A DNA stretch of 39,389 nucleotides from an uncultured Methylophilaceae bacterium (GTDB taxonomy: Bacteria > Pseudomonadota > Gammaproteobacteria > Burkholderiales > Methylophilaceae), in assembly GCA_903909015.1 (NCBI GenBank), contig CAIVUE010000081.1:1-39389 (forward strand), read 5' to 3'. The position numbers were made by a program, and so were the translations under genes. A model generated the notes under the pieces. That model did no database searches, was not told where the DNA came from, and was given only the letters and a program-made list of their open reading frames with translations. Shown here in pieces: positions 9,517 through 21,718 of the stretch. Every line of letters starts with the position of its first letter. Position 1 is the first letter of the stretch.

Positions 9517-10287
9517 ATGAAAATATTAGCGATTACCAATCAAAAAGGGGGGGTAGGCAAAACCACCACCTGCGTCAATTTGGCGGCGAGTTTGGCAACG
9601 TTTGGAAGCCGAGTGCTACTGGTTGATTTGGATCCACAAGGTAACGCGACTACTGGGAGCGGTATTGAGAAGTCGCAGTTAAAAAACACCGTCTATCATG
9701 TGTTGATCGGTAATAAAACCATTGCCGATGTGACCCAAAAAACAGAAAAAAGTAATTTTCATGTGTTGCCCTCTAATCGAGATTTGGCTGGCGCCGAAAT
9801 TGAGCTCGTCAACGAGATTGGCCGTGAAACAAAACTAAAGGTAGCGTTAGCCGCCGTAAAAGATCAATACGATTTTGTGCTTTTGGACTGCCCTCCTGCC
9901 CTTAATCTAGTCACAGTGAATGCTTTAACGGCTGCCGATGCCGTCATGATTCCGATGCAATGTGAATACTATGCATTAGAAGGCCTTTCAGATCTGGTCA
10001 ATACAATTAAGAAAGTGCGTACTCACCTCAATCCAACGCTAGAGATAGAGGGCTTGTTACGTACGATGTTTGATAGTCGCAATATGTTAGCGCAGCAAGT
10101 TTCGGCACAGTTAGTGAATCATTTTGGCGATAAGGTTTACAACACATTGATCCCTCGAAACATCCGTTTGGCGGAAGCGCCAAGCTACGGAATGCCAGCA
10201 TTGATTTACGATAAGTCTTCTAAAGGCGCGCAGGCCTATTTACAGCTTGCAAAAGAAATTATTGAGCGACAAACAGCGAAAAATTAA
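9517..10287 (+). CDS. parA: Chromosome partitioning ATPase ParA (Soj family)
   Basis: Deviant Walker A KGGVGKTTTCVNLAASLA, LLVDLDPQGNATTG, FVLLDCPPALNL. Confidence 0.97.
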   Translation: MKILAITNQKGGVGKTTTCVNLAASLATFGSRVLLVDLDPQGNATTGSGIEKSQLKNTVYHVLIGNKTIADVTQKTEKSNFHVLPSNRDLAGAEIELVNEIGRETKLKVALAAVKDQYDFVLLDCPPALNLVTVNALTAADAVMIPMQCEYYALEGLSDLVNTIKKVRTHLNPTLEIEGLLRTMFDSRNMLAQQVSAQLVNHFGDKVYNTLIPRNIRLAEAPSYGMPALIYDKSSKGAQAYLQLAKEIIERQTAKN

Positions 10288-10317
10288 ATATTCAGAATTC
10301 ATTGAATTGGACAAAAA

Positions 10318-11166
10318 ATGGTAAAACTTAAAGGCTTGGGACGTGGGTTAGATGCATTGCTATCAAGTGATTCAGAGGCGAATGCACAATCTGATAATTT
10401 GACTAGCTTGGCTTTGGAGAATCTTCAGCCGGGCAAGTATCAACCAAGAACCCACATGGATCAGGCCTCTTTAGAGAGTCTTGCTGATTCCATTCGTTCA
10501 CAAGGCATTATGCAGCCTATCGTTGTTAGACAAGTCGAAGGCGGCAAGTATGAGATTATTGCTGGCGAGAGACGTTGGAGAGCCTCTAAACTTGCTGGTT
10601 TAAAAGAAGTTCCAGTGATTGTTAGAGATATTGCTGATGCTGCTGCGTTGGCTATGGCCCTCATTGAAAATATTCAACGTGAAAACCTCAATCCAATTGA
10701 AGAGGCAAATGGTATTCAGCGCTTGATCGATGAATTCAAGATGACGCACGAAACAGCCGCACAAGCGGTAGGTCGATCAAGAAGTGCTGTGACTAACTTG
10801 CTACGTTTGCAAAATCTTCATGCGGTTGTTCAAGAAATGTTGATGCACGCCAAGCTTGATATGGGGCATGCAAGGGCATTGCTAACCTTAGAGGGGGCTA
10901 AGCAAATTGCTGCAGCTGAACAGATTGTTCAAAATCAATTATCAGTTCGAATGGCTGAGCAATTAGTTAAAAAAATAGCTAGTGTTTCTGCCTCTCCGAA
11001 AAAGGCGGCATCTAAAGATCGAGATGTTTTAAGGCTCCAAGAAACGCTTGCACAAAATTTAGGCGCAGTGGTCACGATTGAAAATGGTAAAAATGGTTCA
11101 GGCACCCTAAAAATACGCTATGCGAGCTTGGATCAACTTGATGAAATTATTTCAAAAATTCATTAA
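10318..11166 (+). CDS. parB: Chromosome partitioning protein ParB
   Basis: LGRGLDALL N-terminus, IIAGERRWRASKLAGL, ALIENIQRENLNPIEEA, HTH region. Confidence 0.97.
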   Translation: MVKLKGLGRGLDALLSSDSEANAQSDNLTSLALENLQPGKYQPRTHMDQASLESLADSIRSQGIMQPIVVRQVEGGKYEIIAGERRWRASKLAGLKEVPVIVRDIADAAALAMALIENIQRENLNPIEEANGIQRLIDEFKMTHETAAQAVGRSRSAVTNLLRLQNLHAVVQEMLMHAKLDMGHARALLTLEGAKQIAAAEQIVQNQLSVRMAEQLVKKIASVSASPKKAASKDRDVLRLQETLAQNLGAVVTIENGKNGSGTLKIRYASLDQLDEIISKIH

Positions 11167-11182
11167 AAATAGTGCACTAAGC

Positions 11183-11211
11183 TTGACTTGATTCCAATAA
11201 AACAAGACAAT
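11183..11211 (+). promoter_or_regulatory. Candidate promoter of the atp operon
   Basis: TTGACT, 17 nt, GACAAT in the parB-atpI gap. Confidence 0.35.
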
Positions 11212-11264
11212 CGCGGTCTTTACTAAGTTTGATTTGCGCTGTTTTATTAAAAAATTAACAATAA

Positions 11265-11666
11265 ATGGAAAACATTAAAACAGCACAGGTCTATAAACAA
11301 ATGGTGAAATGGCAGCTTTTAGCGACTATTTCAGTAGCCATACTTTCATTTGTGTTAGCTGAAAGTTTTGGTGTAGTCCCTGGTAAATATGCAGCAATTT
11401 CAGCTTTAGCTGGCGGGATGTCAGCTGTTCTTGGTGGAATTGCTGGTGCACTCATTGCAAGAAGCGGGGACAAGAAAAACAATGCAGGGGCGATATTAAT
11501 CACGATGCTTAAGGCTGAAGCCGTCAAGATTTTTGTGATTGCTTTGCTCCTGTTCCTAACATTTAAGTTATACAACGAACATTTGGTCCCAATCGCTCTA
11601 ATTTTGGGCCTAGCGGCTTCAGCTATATTGTCTGGGGCAGCTTTTTTTGGTTTAGATAAAAAATAA
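11265..11666 (+). CDS. atpI: ATP synthase subunit I
   Basis: Four-TM hydrophobic 133 aa protein at the head of the atp operon. Confidence 0.85.
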   Translation: MENIKTAQVYKQMVKWQLLATISVAILSFVLAESFGVVPGKYAAISALAGGMSAVLGGIAGALIARSGDKKNNAGAILITMLKAEAVKIFVIALLLFLTFKLYNEHLVPIALILGLAASAILSGAAFFGLDKK

Positions 11667-11697
11667 AGATAGACGCAAGTTTTTAAGGGTTTGATTT

Positions 11698-12510
11698 ATG
11701 GCAACTGAACACGCATTAACTCCATCTAGCTACATTGAGCATCACCTTTCATTTAATAGCCAATCGATTGGCAATGGATCATTCTGGTCACTGCATGTTG
11801 ATACGCTTGTCATGTCAGTTGCATTGGGTGTGATTACACTTGGTCTTATTTGGTGGATTGTTCGTGGTGCTACATCAGGCGTTCCAACTAAACGTCAAGC
11901 ATTTATGGAATTAGTGTTCGATTTCGTGGACGATCAAGTTAAAAACATCTACCACGGCAACCGTCATGCGTTTATTGCACCAGCCGCTTTAACAGTATTT
12001 GTTTGGGTCCTCATGATGAATGCGATGGACTTCTTGCCAGTTGATTGGGTTGCTGCATTAGTTTCTGCTATTGGTGGGGAGCACACCAAATGGCGCGTCG
12101 TTCCAACTTCTGATATCAATACCACATTTGCATTAGCGTTAACGGTCTGGTTCTTAATGATTTTCTTTGCAATTAAAGCAAAGGGTCTTGGTGGCTGGAT
12201 CCATGAATTATTCTGTTCACCGTTTGGCACCAATCCACTGATCTGGCCAGCAAACTTTCTATTCAATTTAATCGAATACGTATCAAAACCACTTTCACAC
12301 TCATTGCGACTTTTCGGCAATATGTACGCGGGTGAGGTTATTTTCTTGTTGTTAGGCTTGTGGGCGGCTACAGGTGTAACGGGCACGATCGCTGGCGCAA
12401 TATTAGGTGCTGGTTGGTCAATTTTCCATATTCTGATTGTTGCGTTGCAAGCATTCATTTTCATGATGCTGACAGTCGTTTATTTGGCAATGGCACAAGA
12501 AAGTCATTAA
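11698..12510 (+). CDS. atpB: F1Fo ATP synthase subunit a
   Basis: 270 aa; [30 protein letters not shown] with the essential Arg. Confidence 0.97.
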   Translation: MATEHALTPSSYIEHHLSFNSQSIGNGSFWSLHVDTLVMSVALGVITLGLIWWIVRGATSGVPTKRQAFMELVFDFVDDQVKNIYHGNRHAFIAPAALTVFVWVLMMNAMDFLPVDWVAALVSAIGGEHTKWRVVPTSDINTTFALALTVWFLMIFFAIKAKGLGGWIHELFCSPFGTNPLIWPANFLFNLIEYVSKPLSHSLRLFGNMYAGEVIFLLLGLWAATGVTGTIAGAILGAGWSIFHILIVALQAFIFMMLTVVYLAMAQESH

Positions 12511-12558
12511 GTTAGTTTTTGTTTTTTAGTAGGTTAGTAATTTAGTTTGTAATTGTAG

Positions 12559-12870
<312 letters not shown>

Positions 12871-12914
12871 GCTATCAATTAATCAATTAGCTTAACTGGA
12901 GTCTGGGAGCAAAA

Positions 12915-13385
12915 ATGGATATTAACTTTACACTGGTAGCACAAGCGATTGCATTCTTTGTGCTCATCGTGTTCACCATGAAATTTGTGTGGCCACCTTT
13001 GCTAAATGCAATCGAAACACGTCAAAAAGAAATTGCTGATGGTTTAGCTGCTGGTGAAAAAGGCCGTGCTGAACTAGAGCAATCTTCGAAGCGTGCTTCT
13101 GAAGCACTTGCTGTAGCTAAAGTAAAAGCATCTGAGATTTTGGCGCTTGCTGAAAAGCGCGCGACACAAATTGTTGAAGATGCTAAAGGTACAGCTAAAG
13201 CTGAGGGCGATCGCATTATCACTGGTGCAAAAGCTGAAATCGAGCAAGAGATCAACCGTGCTAAAGAAGGCTTACGTCAACAAGTGTCGACGTTAGCAAT
13301 CGCTGGTGCTGAAAAAATCTTGCGTAAAGAAATTGACGCTAAAGCGCACGCAGAGATTTTAACTGCAATCGCTAAAGAGCTTTAG
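12915..13385 (+). CDS. atpF: F1Fo ATP synthase subunit b
   Basis: 156 aa; N-terminal TM helix then a long charged coiled coil. Confidence 0.95.
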   Translation: MDINFTLVAQAIAFFVLIVFTMKFVWPPLLNAIETRQKEIADGLAAGEKGRAELEQSSKRASEALAVAKVKASEILALAEKRATQIVEDAKGTAKAEGDRIITGAKAEIEQEINRAKEGLRQQVSTLAIAGAEKILRKEIDAKAHAEILTAIAKEL

Positions 13386-13400
13386 GAGGCCTTGTAAATC

Positions 13401-13937
13401 ATGGCTGAAGCGATAACGATAGCGAGACCTTATGCCACAGCGATTTTTCGCTTGGCTAAGGAAAAAAAAGCACTAGCAAAGTGGTCTGATGAACTAGCTT
13501 TAATTGCTGCGGTAGCAGATAACGCGCAAGTAAAAGTGTTAATCGATGATCCAAAATTACCTTCAAGCGAACTTGAACGCGCTTTACTTTCTATTTTTGA
13601 TGGCAAGTTAAGTGATGCATCTGTGAACTTGGTGAAATTGTTAGTCGAGAATGATCGATTAATTATTATTGCTGACATTGTTGCTGCTTTTGAGGAATTA
13701 AAAGCGCTAGATGAAGGTGTGCTAGAAGCAGAATTAACAGCGGCCTCAAAACCAACCGATGCCCAAGTAAAAGCTATAGTGAAGCAATTAGAAGCAAAGT
13801 TTGGTAAGAAAATTGAAGCTCAAGTGAAACTGGATCCTGAATTAATTGGTGGGATCAAAATTGTAGTTGGCGATACAGTAATCGATGCATCTGTCCGCGC
13901 TCAATTGCAGTCACTTGCATACACGCTTAAAGGTTAG
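13401..13937 (+). CDS. atpH: F1Fo ATP synthase subunit delta
   Basis: 178 aa; RPYATAIFRLAKE; ELIGGIKIVVGDTVIDASVRAQLQSL. Confidence 0.96.
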   Translation: MAEAITIARPYATAIFRLAKEKKALAKWSDELALIAAVADNAQVKVLIDDPKLPSSELERALLSIFDGKLSDASVNLVKLLVENDRLIIIADIVAAFEELKALDEGVLEAELTAASKPTDAQVKAIVKQLEAKFGKKIEAQVKLDPELIGGIKIVVGDTVIDASVRAQLQSLAYTLKG

Positions 13938-13979
13938 ACACTTAAAAGTTTAGACCGTCATAGGTCAGGAGACATAAAA

Positions 13980-15521
13980 ATGCAGTTATCAACATCAGAA
14001 ATCAGTGAACTGATTAAAAGCCGATTGGAGAATTTCTCCACGACTGCTGAAGCACGTACACAAGGTACGGTAGTTTCAGTAACGGACGGTATTGTTCGTA
14101 TTCACGGCCTATCAAATGTAATGGCTGGTGAAATGATCGAGTTCCCAGGTAATACATTCGGTTTAGCGTTAAACCTTGAGCGTGACTCTGTTGGTGCCGT
14201 TGTTCTTGGTGACTACGAACACATTACAGAAGGCGACATTTGTAAATGTACAGGTCGTATTTTGGAAGTGCCAGTAGGCCCAGAGCTTATCGGTCGTGTA
14301 GTTGATGCGCTAGGTCGTCCAATTGACGGCAAAGGCCCAATCAATGCAAAAATGACTGACAAAATTGAAAAAGTTGCGCCAGGCGTTATTGCTCGTAAAT
14401 CAGTTTCTCAACCAGTTCAAACTGGTATTAAAGCGATTGACTCAATGGTTCCAGTTGGCCGTGGCCAACGTGAATTGATCATTGGCGATCGTCAAACTGG
14501 TAAGACAGCAGTTGCAGTTGATGCGATCATCAATCAAAAAGGTCAAAACATGACATGTATCTACGTAGCGGTTGGCCAAAAGGCTTCAACAATTGCTAAC
14601 GTGGTACGAAAACTAGAACAATACGGTGCGCTTGAGTACACCATCATTGTTGCGGCTTCAGCATCAGACTCAGCAGCGTTGCAATTTATTGCTCCTTACT
14701 CTGGATGTACGATGGGTGAATACTTCCGTGACCGTGGTCAAGATGCATTGATTATTTACGATGATTTGACAAAACAAGCGATTGCTTACCGTCAAATTTC
14801 ACTATTGCTTCGTCGTCCGCCAGGCCGTGAAGCTTACCCAGGTGACGTCTTCTATCTTCACTCACGTTTGTTAGAGCGTGCAGCTCGTGTAAACGAAGAC
14901 TATGTAGAAAAATTCACTAATGGTGAAGTAAAAGGTAAGACAGGTTCATTGACTGCATTGCCAATTATTGAAACACAAGCTGGTGACGTTTCTGCATTCG
15001 TTCCAACTAACGTGATTTCTATTACCGATGGTCAAATTTTCTTGGAAACAGACTTGTTCAACGCTGGTATACGTCCTGCGATTAACGCTGGTATTTCAGT
15101 GTCTCGCGTTGGTGGTGCAGCTCAAACTAAAGTTGTTAAGAAACTTGGCGGCGGTGTACGTTTGGCTTTAGCGCAATACCGTGAATTAGCAGCGTTTGCT
15201 CAGTTCGCTTCAGATTTGGATGAAGCAACACGTAAGCAACTTGAACGCGGTCGTTTGGTAACAGAGTTGATGAAGCAAGCACAATACTTACCACTTTCTG
15301 TTTCAGAAATGGCAATCAGCTTGCAAGCAGCTAACAAGGGTTACTTGGATGATGTGCCAGTGACTAAAGTATTGGCATTTGAATCTGCGCTACATGCATT
15401 CATTAAAGCTAAATACAAAGGCTTGGTAGAGCGTATTGAATCTACTTTAGATCTTTCAAAAGAGGATGACAAAGAATTGACATCAGCTATTGAAGATTTC
15501 AAAGCAAATAGCGCTTATTAA
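13980..15521 (+). CDS. atpA: F1Fo ATP synthase subunit alpha
   Basis: 513 aa; [48 protein letters not shown]. Confidence 0.99.
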   Translation: MQLSTSEISELIKSRLENFSTTAEARTQGTVVSVTDGIVRIHGLSNVMAGEMIEFPGNTFGLALNLERDSVGAVVLGDYEHITEGDICKCTGRILEVPVGPELIGRVVDALGRPIDGKGPINAKMTDKIEKVAPGVIARKSVSQPVQTGIKAIDSMVPVGRGQRELIIGDRQTGKTAVAVDAIINQKGQNMTCIYVAVGQKASTIANVVRKLEQYGALEYTIIVAASASDSAALQFIAPYSGCTMGEYFRDRGQDALIIYDDLTKQAIAYRQISLLLRRPPGREAYPGDVFYLHSRLLERAARVNEDYVEKFTNGEVKGKTGSLTALPIIETQAGDVSAFVPTNVISITDGQIFLETDLFNAGIRPAINAGISVSRVGGAAQTKVVKKLGGGVRLALAQYRELAAFAQFASDLDEATRKQLERGRLVTELMKQAQYLPLSVSEMAISLQAANKGYLDDVPVTKVLAFESALHAFIKAKYKGLVERIESTLDLSKEDDKELTSAIEDFKANSAY

Positions 15522-15546
15522 TTCGTACTCAAGCTGGAGCTAAATA

Positions 15547-16416
15547 ATGGCTGGTAGTAAGGAAATTAGAACCAAGATCAAAAGTGTAGAAAATACACGT
15601 AAGATCACCAAAGCCATGGAAATGGTAGCAGCATCGAAAATGCGTAAAGCGCAAGATCGTATGCGTGCTGCCCGTCCATACGCAGAAAAGATTCGCAATG
15701 TTGCGGCTCACATGTCATTTGCTGAGCCTGAGTACAAGCATCCATTCTTAATCAAACGCGACACCGTTAAATCGGTTGGTGTCATCGTTGTGACTTCTGA
15801 TAAAGGTTTGTGCGGCGGCTTGAACACCAACGCATTGCGCGTTGCTGTGAATCAAATGCAAGCTTGGGAAGCTGAAAATCTTTCTGTACAAGTCTGTGCA
15901 ATCGGAAACAAAGGCCTAGGTTTTATGGGCCGTATCAATGCAGATGTGAAATCACAACTGATTGGTTTGGGCGATGCACCGCATATGGAAAAACTTATCG
16001 GCCCAGTTAAAGTGATGCTAGATGCTTACGTTGCTGGCGAAATTGATCAGTTGTATGTTGTATACAACAAATTCATTAACGCGATGAAGCAAGAAACTAA
16101 ATTAGAGCAACTGCTACCACTTTCAGGTGAAAACTTAGGTGCGCCGAAAGGTCACTGGGATTACATCTACGAACCTGAAGCGCAAGTGGTGATTGATGAT
16201 TTGATGGTTCGTTATGTTGAATCAGTAATTTATCAAGCGGTCGCTGAAAACATGGCCTCTGAGCAAAGTGCTCGTATGGTGGCGATGAAAGCAGCGTCTG
16301 ATAATGCGAAGACAGTGATTGGCGAATTGAAACTGGTTTATAACAAAGCGCGTCAAGCAGCGATTACGAAAGAAATTTCTGAAATCGTTGGTGGTGCGGC
16401 AGCGGTATCGGGTTAA
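15547..16416 (+). CDS. atpG: F1Fo ATP synthase subunit gamma
   Basis: 289 aa; [32 protein letters not shown]-terminal [22 protein letters not shown]. Confidence 0.98.
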   Translation: MAGSKEIRTKIKSVENTRKITKAMEMVAASKMRKAQDRMRAARPYAEKIRNVAAHMSFAEPEYKHPFLIKRDTVKSVGVIVVTSDKGLCGGLNTNALRVAVNQMQAWEAENLSVQVCAIGNKGLGFMGRINADVKSQLIGLGDAPHMEKLIGPVKVMLDAYVAGEIDQLYVVYNKFINAMKQETKLEQLLPLSGENLGAPKGHWDYIYEPEAQVVIDDLMVRYVESVIYQAVAENMASEQSARMVAMKAASDNAKTVIGELKLVYNKARQAAITKEISEIVGGAAAVSG

Positions 16417-16426
16417 TAACGACATC

Positions 16427-16449
16427 AATATCGAATATAAATATCGAAT
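16427..16449 (+). repeat. Short direct repeat AATATCGAAT x2 between atpG and atpD
   Basis: AATATCGAAT at 16427-16436 and 16440-16449 (13-nt period). Confidence 0.8.
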
Positions 16450-16458
16450 TAAGCATAG

Positions 16459-17889
<1,431 letters not shown>

Positions 17890-17938
17890 TTTGCTATAAA
17901 AACTAGCTAAACAGACAGAAAGCAAATAGGTAACTAAT

Positions 17939-18361
17939 ATGGCAACAACAATACAAATTGATGTAGTAAGTGCTGAAGAATCTATTTTCTCAGGTGAGGC
18001 AGAATTTGTTGTCGCACCTGCGATTATGGGTGAAGTTGGTATTTACCCACGTCACACGCCTATGCTTACAACAATTAAGCCGGGTGCGCTGCGTATTAAG
18101 TTAGCAGCGGGCGAAGAACAATTAATCTTTGTTTCTGGTGGGATTCTTGAAGTTCAACCTGGTCTAGTCACTGTACTTGCTGATACAGCAATTCGTGGTA
18201 ACGATTTAGATGAGGCTAAAGCGTTAGAAGTTAAACGTCTAGCTGAAGAAACTCTTAAGAGTAATTCAAGTGAAGTTAATTACGCATTGGCGCAAAGCGA
18301 ATTGGTTGAAGCGATTGCTCAACTACAAGCGATTGCTAAACTTCGTAAAACAACGCACTAA
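17939..18361 (+). CDS. atpC: F1Fo ATP synthase subunit epsilon
   Basis: 140 aa; [34 protein letters not shown]. Confidence 0.96.
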   Translation: MATTIQIDVVSAEESIFSGEAEFVVAPAIMGEVGIYPRHTPMLTTIKPGALRIKLAAGEEQLIFVSGGILEVQPGLVTVLADTAIRGNDLDEAKALEVKRLAEETLKSNSSEVNYALAQSELVEAIAQLQAIAKLRKTTH

Positions 18362-18382
18362 AAGCATTGTTTTAATATCATC

Positions 18383-18410
18383 AAAAAAGGCAGCTTAGGC
18401 TGCCTTTTTT
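18383..18410 (+). terminator. Intrinsic terminator of the atp operon
   Basis: AAAAAAGGCAGC-TTAG-GCTGCCTTTTTT directly after atpC. Confidence 0.92.
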
Positions 18411-18475
18411 GTTTTGAGCCGCCGATTCCATTACAATGAAAATGTTGAGTTAAAACCACAAGTCATCATCAAAAT

Positions 18476-19840
18476 ATGAGCACAAAAGTAAATATTGTCA
18501 TTCTTGCAGCAGGTAAAGGTACACGCATGCAATCCTTGACGCCTAAAGTCTTGCATCGTTTAGCTGGTAAGCCCTTATTGCAGCACGTGATCGAGGCAGC
18601 AAAACGGCTCTATCCGAGCAAGATGGCCGTTATTTATGGTTACGGTGGCGATACGGTTCCAAATGCATTTGCGCAGGAAGACATCATTTGGGTTGAACAA
18701 AAAGAGCAATTAGGAACTGGCCATGCAGTACAACAAGCGTCCCCAAAATTAGATGATGATGGCATTACGCTCATCCTATTGGGTGATGTCCCTTTACTTA
18801 ATCCGAAAAGCTGTTTGGCATTGATCAATAAAACTAAATCTATTGGTTTGTTGACGGTGAATAAACAGAATCCATCAGGCTATGGCCGTATTTTGAGAAA
18901 TGCCCAAGGACAAATTCTTTCCATTGTTGAGCATAAAGATGCGACGGATGATCAAAGAAAAATTACGGAAGTGAACACCGGCATTATTGCTGTGAATAAT
19001 GCCAAATTGAAACAGTGGTTATCACAACTGACAAACAATAATTCCCAAGGTGAATATTACCTGACAGACATTGTTGCCTTGGCAGTCAAAGAAGGCCTTA
19101 CTGTTGAGGCGGAAGTGACCCACGATGAGTCTTCTGTCGAGGGCGTCAATTCAAAAGCTGACCTTGCTGCATTGGAGCGTGTTTACCAACTCGCCTACGC
19201 TACAAAGCTAATGGAAGCAGGCGCAAGCCTGGCTGACCCATTTAGAATTGATGTACGTGGTGAGCTTAAAGTGGGTAAGGATGTTGAGATTGATGTGGGA
19301 TGCGTATTTGAAGGGCATGTGACATTGGCTGACCAAGTCAAAATTGGCCCTTATTGTGTTATCAAGGATAGCGTCGTTGGTCGAGCAACCTCCATTGCTG
19401 CATTCACTCATATTGATCAAGCCAAGATAGAAGCAGATTGTAGATTAGGGCCTTACGCAAGATTGCGTCCAGGGGCAGAATTGGCAGATTCAGCCCATGT
19501 CGGAAATTTTGTGGAGATTAAAAATAGCCAAATTGGTGCAGGCTCAAAAGCCAACCATTTGAGCTATATTGGCGACGCAACGATAGGTCAAAACGTCAAT
19601 ATTGGGGCAGGCACCATTACCTGCAATTACGATGGTGTGAATAAATATAGAACCATCATTGAAGATGATGTATTTATTGGATCAGATACCCAGTTAGTCG
19701 CTCCAGTAGTGATCGGTGAAGGTGCTACAATTGCAGCTGGTTCAACCATTACCAAGAATGCTCCGGCAGGTCAATTGACCTTCTGTCGAGCAAAAGATCA
19801 AAAAAGTATTCCTAACTGGAAACGCCCAGTTAAAAAATAA
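18476..19840 (+). CDS. glmU: Bifunctional UDP-GlcNAc pyrophosphorylase / GlcN-1-P acetyltransferase
   Basis: ILAAGKGTRMQSLTPKVLHRLAGKPLLQHV; left-handed beta-helix C-terminal half. Confidence 0.98.
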   Translation: MSTKVNIVILAAGKGTRMQSLTPKVLHRLAGKPLLQHVIEAAKRLYPSKMAVIYGYGGDTVPNAFAQEDIIWVEQKEQLGTGHAVQQASPKLDDDGITLILLGDVPLLNPKSCLALINKTKSIGLLTVNKQNPSGYGRILRNAQGQILSIVEHKDATDDQRKITEVNTGIIAVNNAKLKQWLSQLTNNNSQGEYYLTDIVALAVKEGLTVEAEVTHDESSVEGVNSKADLAALERVYQLAYATKLMEAGASLADPFRIDVRGELKVGKDVEIDVGCVFEGHVTLADQVKIGPYCVIKDSVVGRATSIAAFTHIDQAKIEADCRLGPYARLRPGAELADSAHVGNFVEIKNSQIGAGSKANHLSYIGDATIGQNVNIGAGTITCNYDGVNKYRTIIEDDVFIGSDTQLVAPVVIGEGATIAAGSTITKNAPAGQLTFCRAKDQKSIPNWKRPVKK

Positions 19841-19865
19841 TTAGAGAACTATAAGAAAGCTCATT

Positions 19866-21698
19866 ATGTGTGGCATTGTTGGCGCAATTGGAAGTAGAAA
19901 TATTGTTTCGACCTTAATTGAAGGGTTAAGTCGTTTGGAATATCGCGGCTATGACTCAGCTGGTATAGCGGTGTTAAATGGCCAGTCTATCGAACGCGTT
20001 CGAGCTGTTGGCCGTGTTGCTGCAATGACAGGCAAAGCCAATGAAGTGCAACTCAGTGGCCAGATCGGTATCGGGCATACGCGCTGGGCAACCCATGGTG
20101 GGGTCACAGAAAGCAACGCCCACCCTCACGTTTCTAAAAATGAAATCGCCGTTGTTCATAACGGCATTATCGAAAATCATGATGAGCAGCGCGATCGTTT
20201 AGCAGCGCTGGGCTATGTTTTTGAGTCGCAAACAGATACAGAAGTAATTGCCCATCTCATCCACTATTATCATGATCAAGGCTTAGCTTTACTTGCAGCA
20301 ACACAAAAAGCCGTCACTGAATTAACTGGCGCTTTCGCGATTAGCGTGATTTCAGTGAAAGAGCCTAACGCGATGATTACGGCTAGATTTGGTTGTCCAT
20401 TGCTGATTGGTTTAGGTGAAGGTGAAAACTTTATTGCGTCAGATGTTTCAGCCGTACTATCCGTCACACGTAAAGTCATGTATCTAGAAGATGGTGATGT
20501 CGCGGAAATTCGACGTGATGGTGTGACCGTATTTGGCGCAGATGGTAAAACAGTTACTCGCAAAATCCATTTAAGTGATGTGTCTTTAGCTTCAATGGAG
20601 TTAGGCCCATATGCGCACTTCATGCAAAAAGAAATTCACGAGCAACCTCGTGCTTTAGCCGATACCATCGAAGCGTTAATTGACGACAATCATTTCTCCC
20701 CTGCGCTTTTTGGCGATGGGGCTGAAGCGATTTTCAATCAAGTGGATAGCATTCTTATTCTGGCAGCTGGGACTAGTTACTATGCAGCGCTAACAGCCAA
20801 ATATTGGATTGAAGATATTGCGAAGCTTCCAACTAGTGTGGAAATCGCAAGTGAATATCGCTACCGTCAGTCAGTTCCTAATCCGAAGCAGCTCATTGTG
20901 ACGATCTCGCAATCGGGTGAAACACTCGATACCATGGAAGCGTTAAAGCATGCTAAATCGCTAGGTCAGAATCTCACCCTAGCCATATGTAATGTACCAG
21001 AGAGTGCTATACCACGTGCATCCGCACTTGTGTTCTACACTCGTGCAGGTGCGGAAATTGGTGTGGCTTCTACGAAGGCATTTACAACCCAATTAGTCGC
21101 ATTATTCACTTTGGCCGCTACATTGGCTAAGCAACGTAGTTTGCTTAATCGTAAACAAGAGCAGGATTATTTAAATGCACTTCGTCAGCTCGCAGTTAGT
21201 GTTCAACACGCGCTCAATCTAGAACCACAAATTCGTGAGTGGGCTAAAGCGTTTGCGAATAAACATCATGCGTTGTTCTTAGGTAGAGGGATCCACTATC
21301 CTATCGCATTGGAAGGAGCTTTAAAGCTCAAGGAGATCTCTTATATCCATGCTGAGGCCTACCCCGCCGGCGAACTTAAACATGGCCCGTTGGCTTTGGT
21401 AGATAGTGATATGCCTATTGTTGTGATTGCCCCTAACGATGCGTTGCTTGAGAAAGTGAAATCCAACATGCAAGAAGTGGCAGCCCGTGGCGGTCAACTC
21501 TTCGTGTTTGCAGATGCTGATAGTCACTTTGCTGAAAGTGAAGGCGTGCATGTGATTCGTACCCCAAGGCATGTGGGTGTGCTTTCACCAATTCTTCATA
21601 CCATCCCTGTTCAAATGCTTGCCTACCATGCAGCCCTGCTTAAAGGGACTGATGTAGATAATCCTCGTAATCTTGCAAAATCAGTGACCGTTGAATAA
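19866..21698 (+). CDS. glmS: Glutamine-fructose-6-phosphate aminotransferase (isomerizing)
   Basis: [17 protein letters not shown] domains; C-terminal [15 protein letters not shown]. Confidence 0.98.
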   Translation: MCGIVGAIGSRNIVSTLIEGLSRLEYRGYDSAGIAVLNGQSIERVRAVGRVAAMTGKANEVQLSGQIGIGHTRWATHGGVTESNAHPHVSKNEIAVVHNGIIENHDEQRDRLAALGYVFESQTDTEVIAHLIHYYHDQGLALLAATQKAVTELTGAFAISVISVKEPNAMITARFGCPLLIGLGEGENFIASDVSAVLSVTRKVMYLEDGDVAEIRRDGVTVFGADGKTVTRKIHLSDVSLASMELGPYAHFMQKEIHEQPRALADTIEALIDDNHFSPALFGDGAEAIFNQVDSILILAAGTSYYAALTAKYWIEDIAKLPTSVEIASEYRYRQSVPNPKQLIVTISQSGETLDTMEALKHAKSLGQNLTLAICNVPESAIPRASALVFYTRAGAEIGVASTKAFTTQLVALFTLAATLAKQRSLLNRKQEQDYLNALRQLAVSVQHALNLEPQIREWAKAFANKHHALFLGRGIHYPIALEGALKLKEISYIHAEAYPAGELKHGPLALVDSDMPIVVIAPNDALLEKVKSNMQEVAARGGQLFVFADADSHFAESEGVHVIRTPRHVGVLSPILHTIPVQMLAYHAALLKGTDVDNPRNLAKSVTVE

Positions 21699-21718
21699 CG
21701 CTTTAGCGTTTATATAAA

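Noticed and set aside
11964-12464. 166-aa ORF antisense to atpB
   Set aside because: Lies entirely opposite a conserved gene with no recognisable domain; best explained by codon bias leaving the reverse frame open.
19841-19865. glmS ribozyme/riboswitch upstream of glmS
   Set aside because: Only a 25-nt gap between glmU and glmS; no room for the structure.
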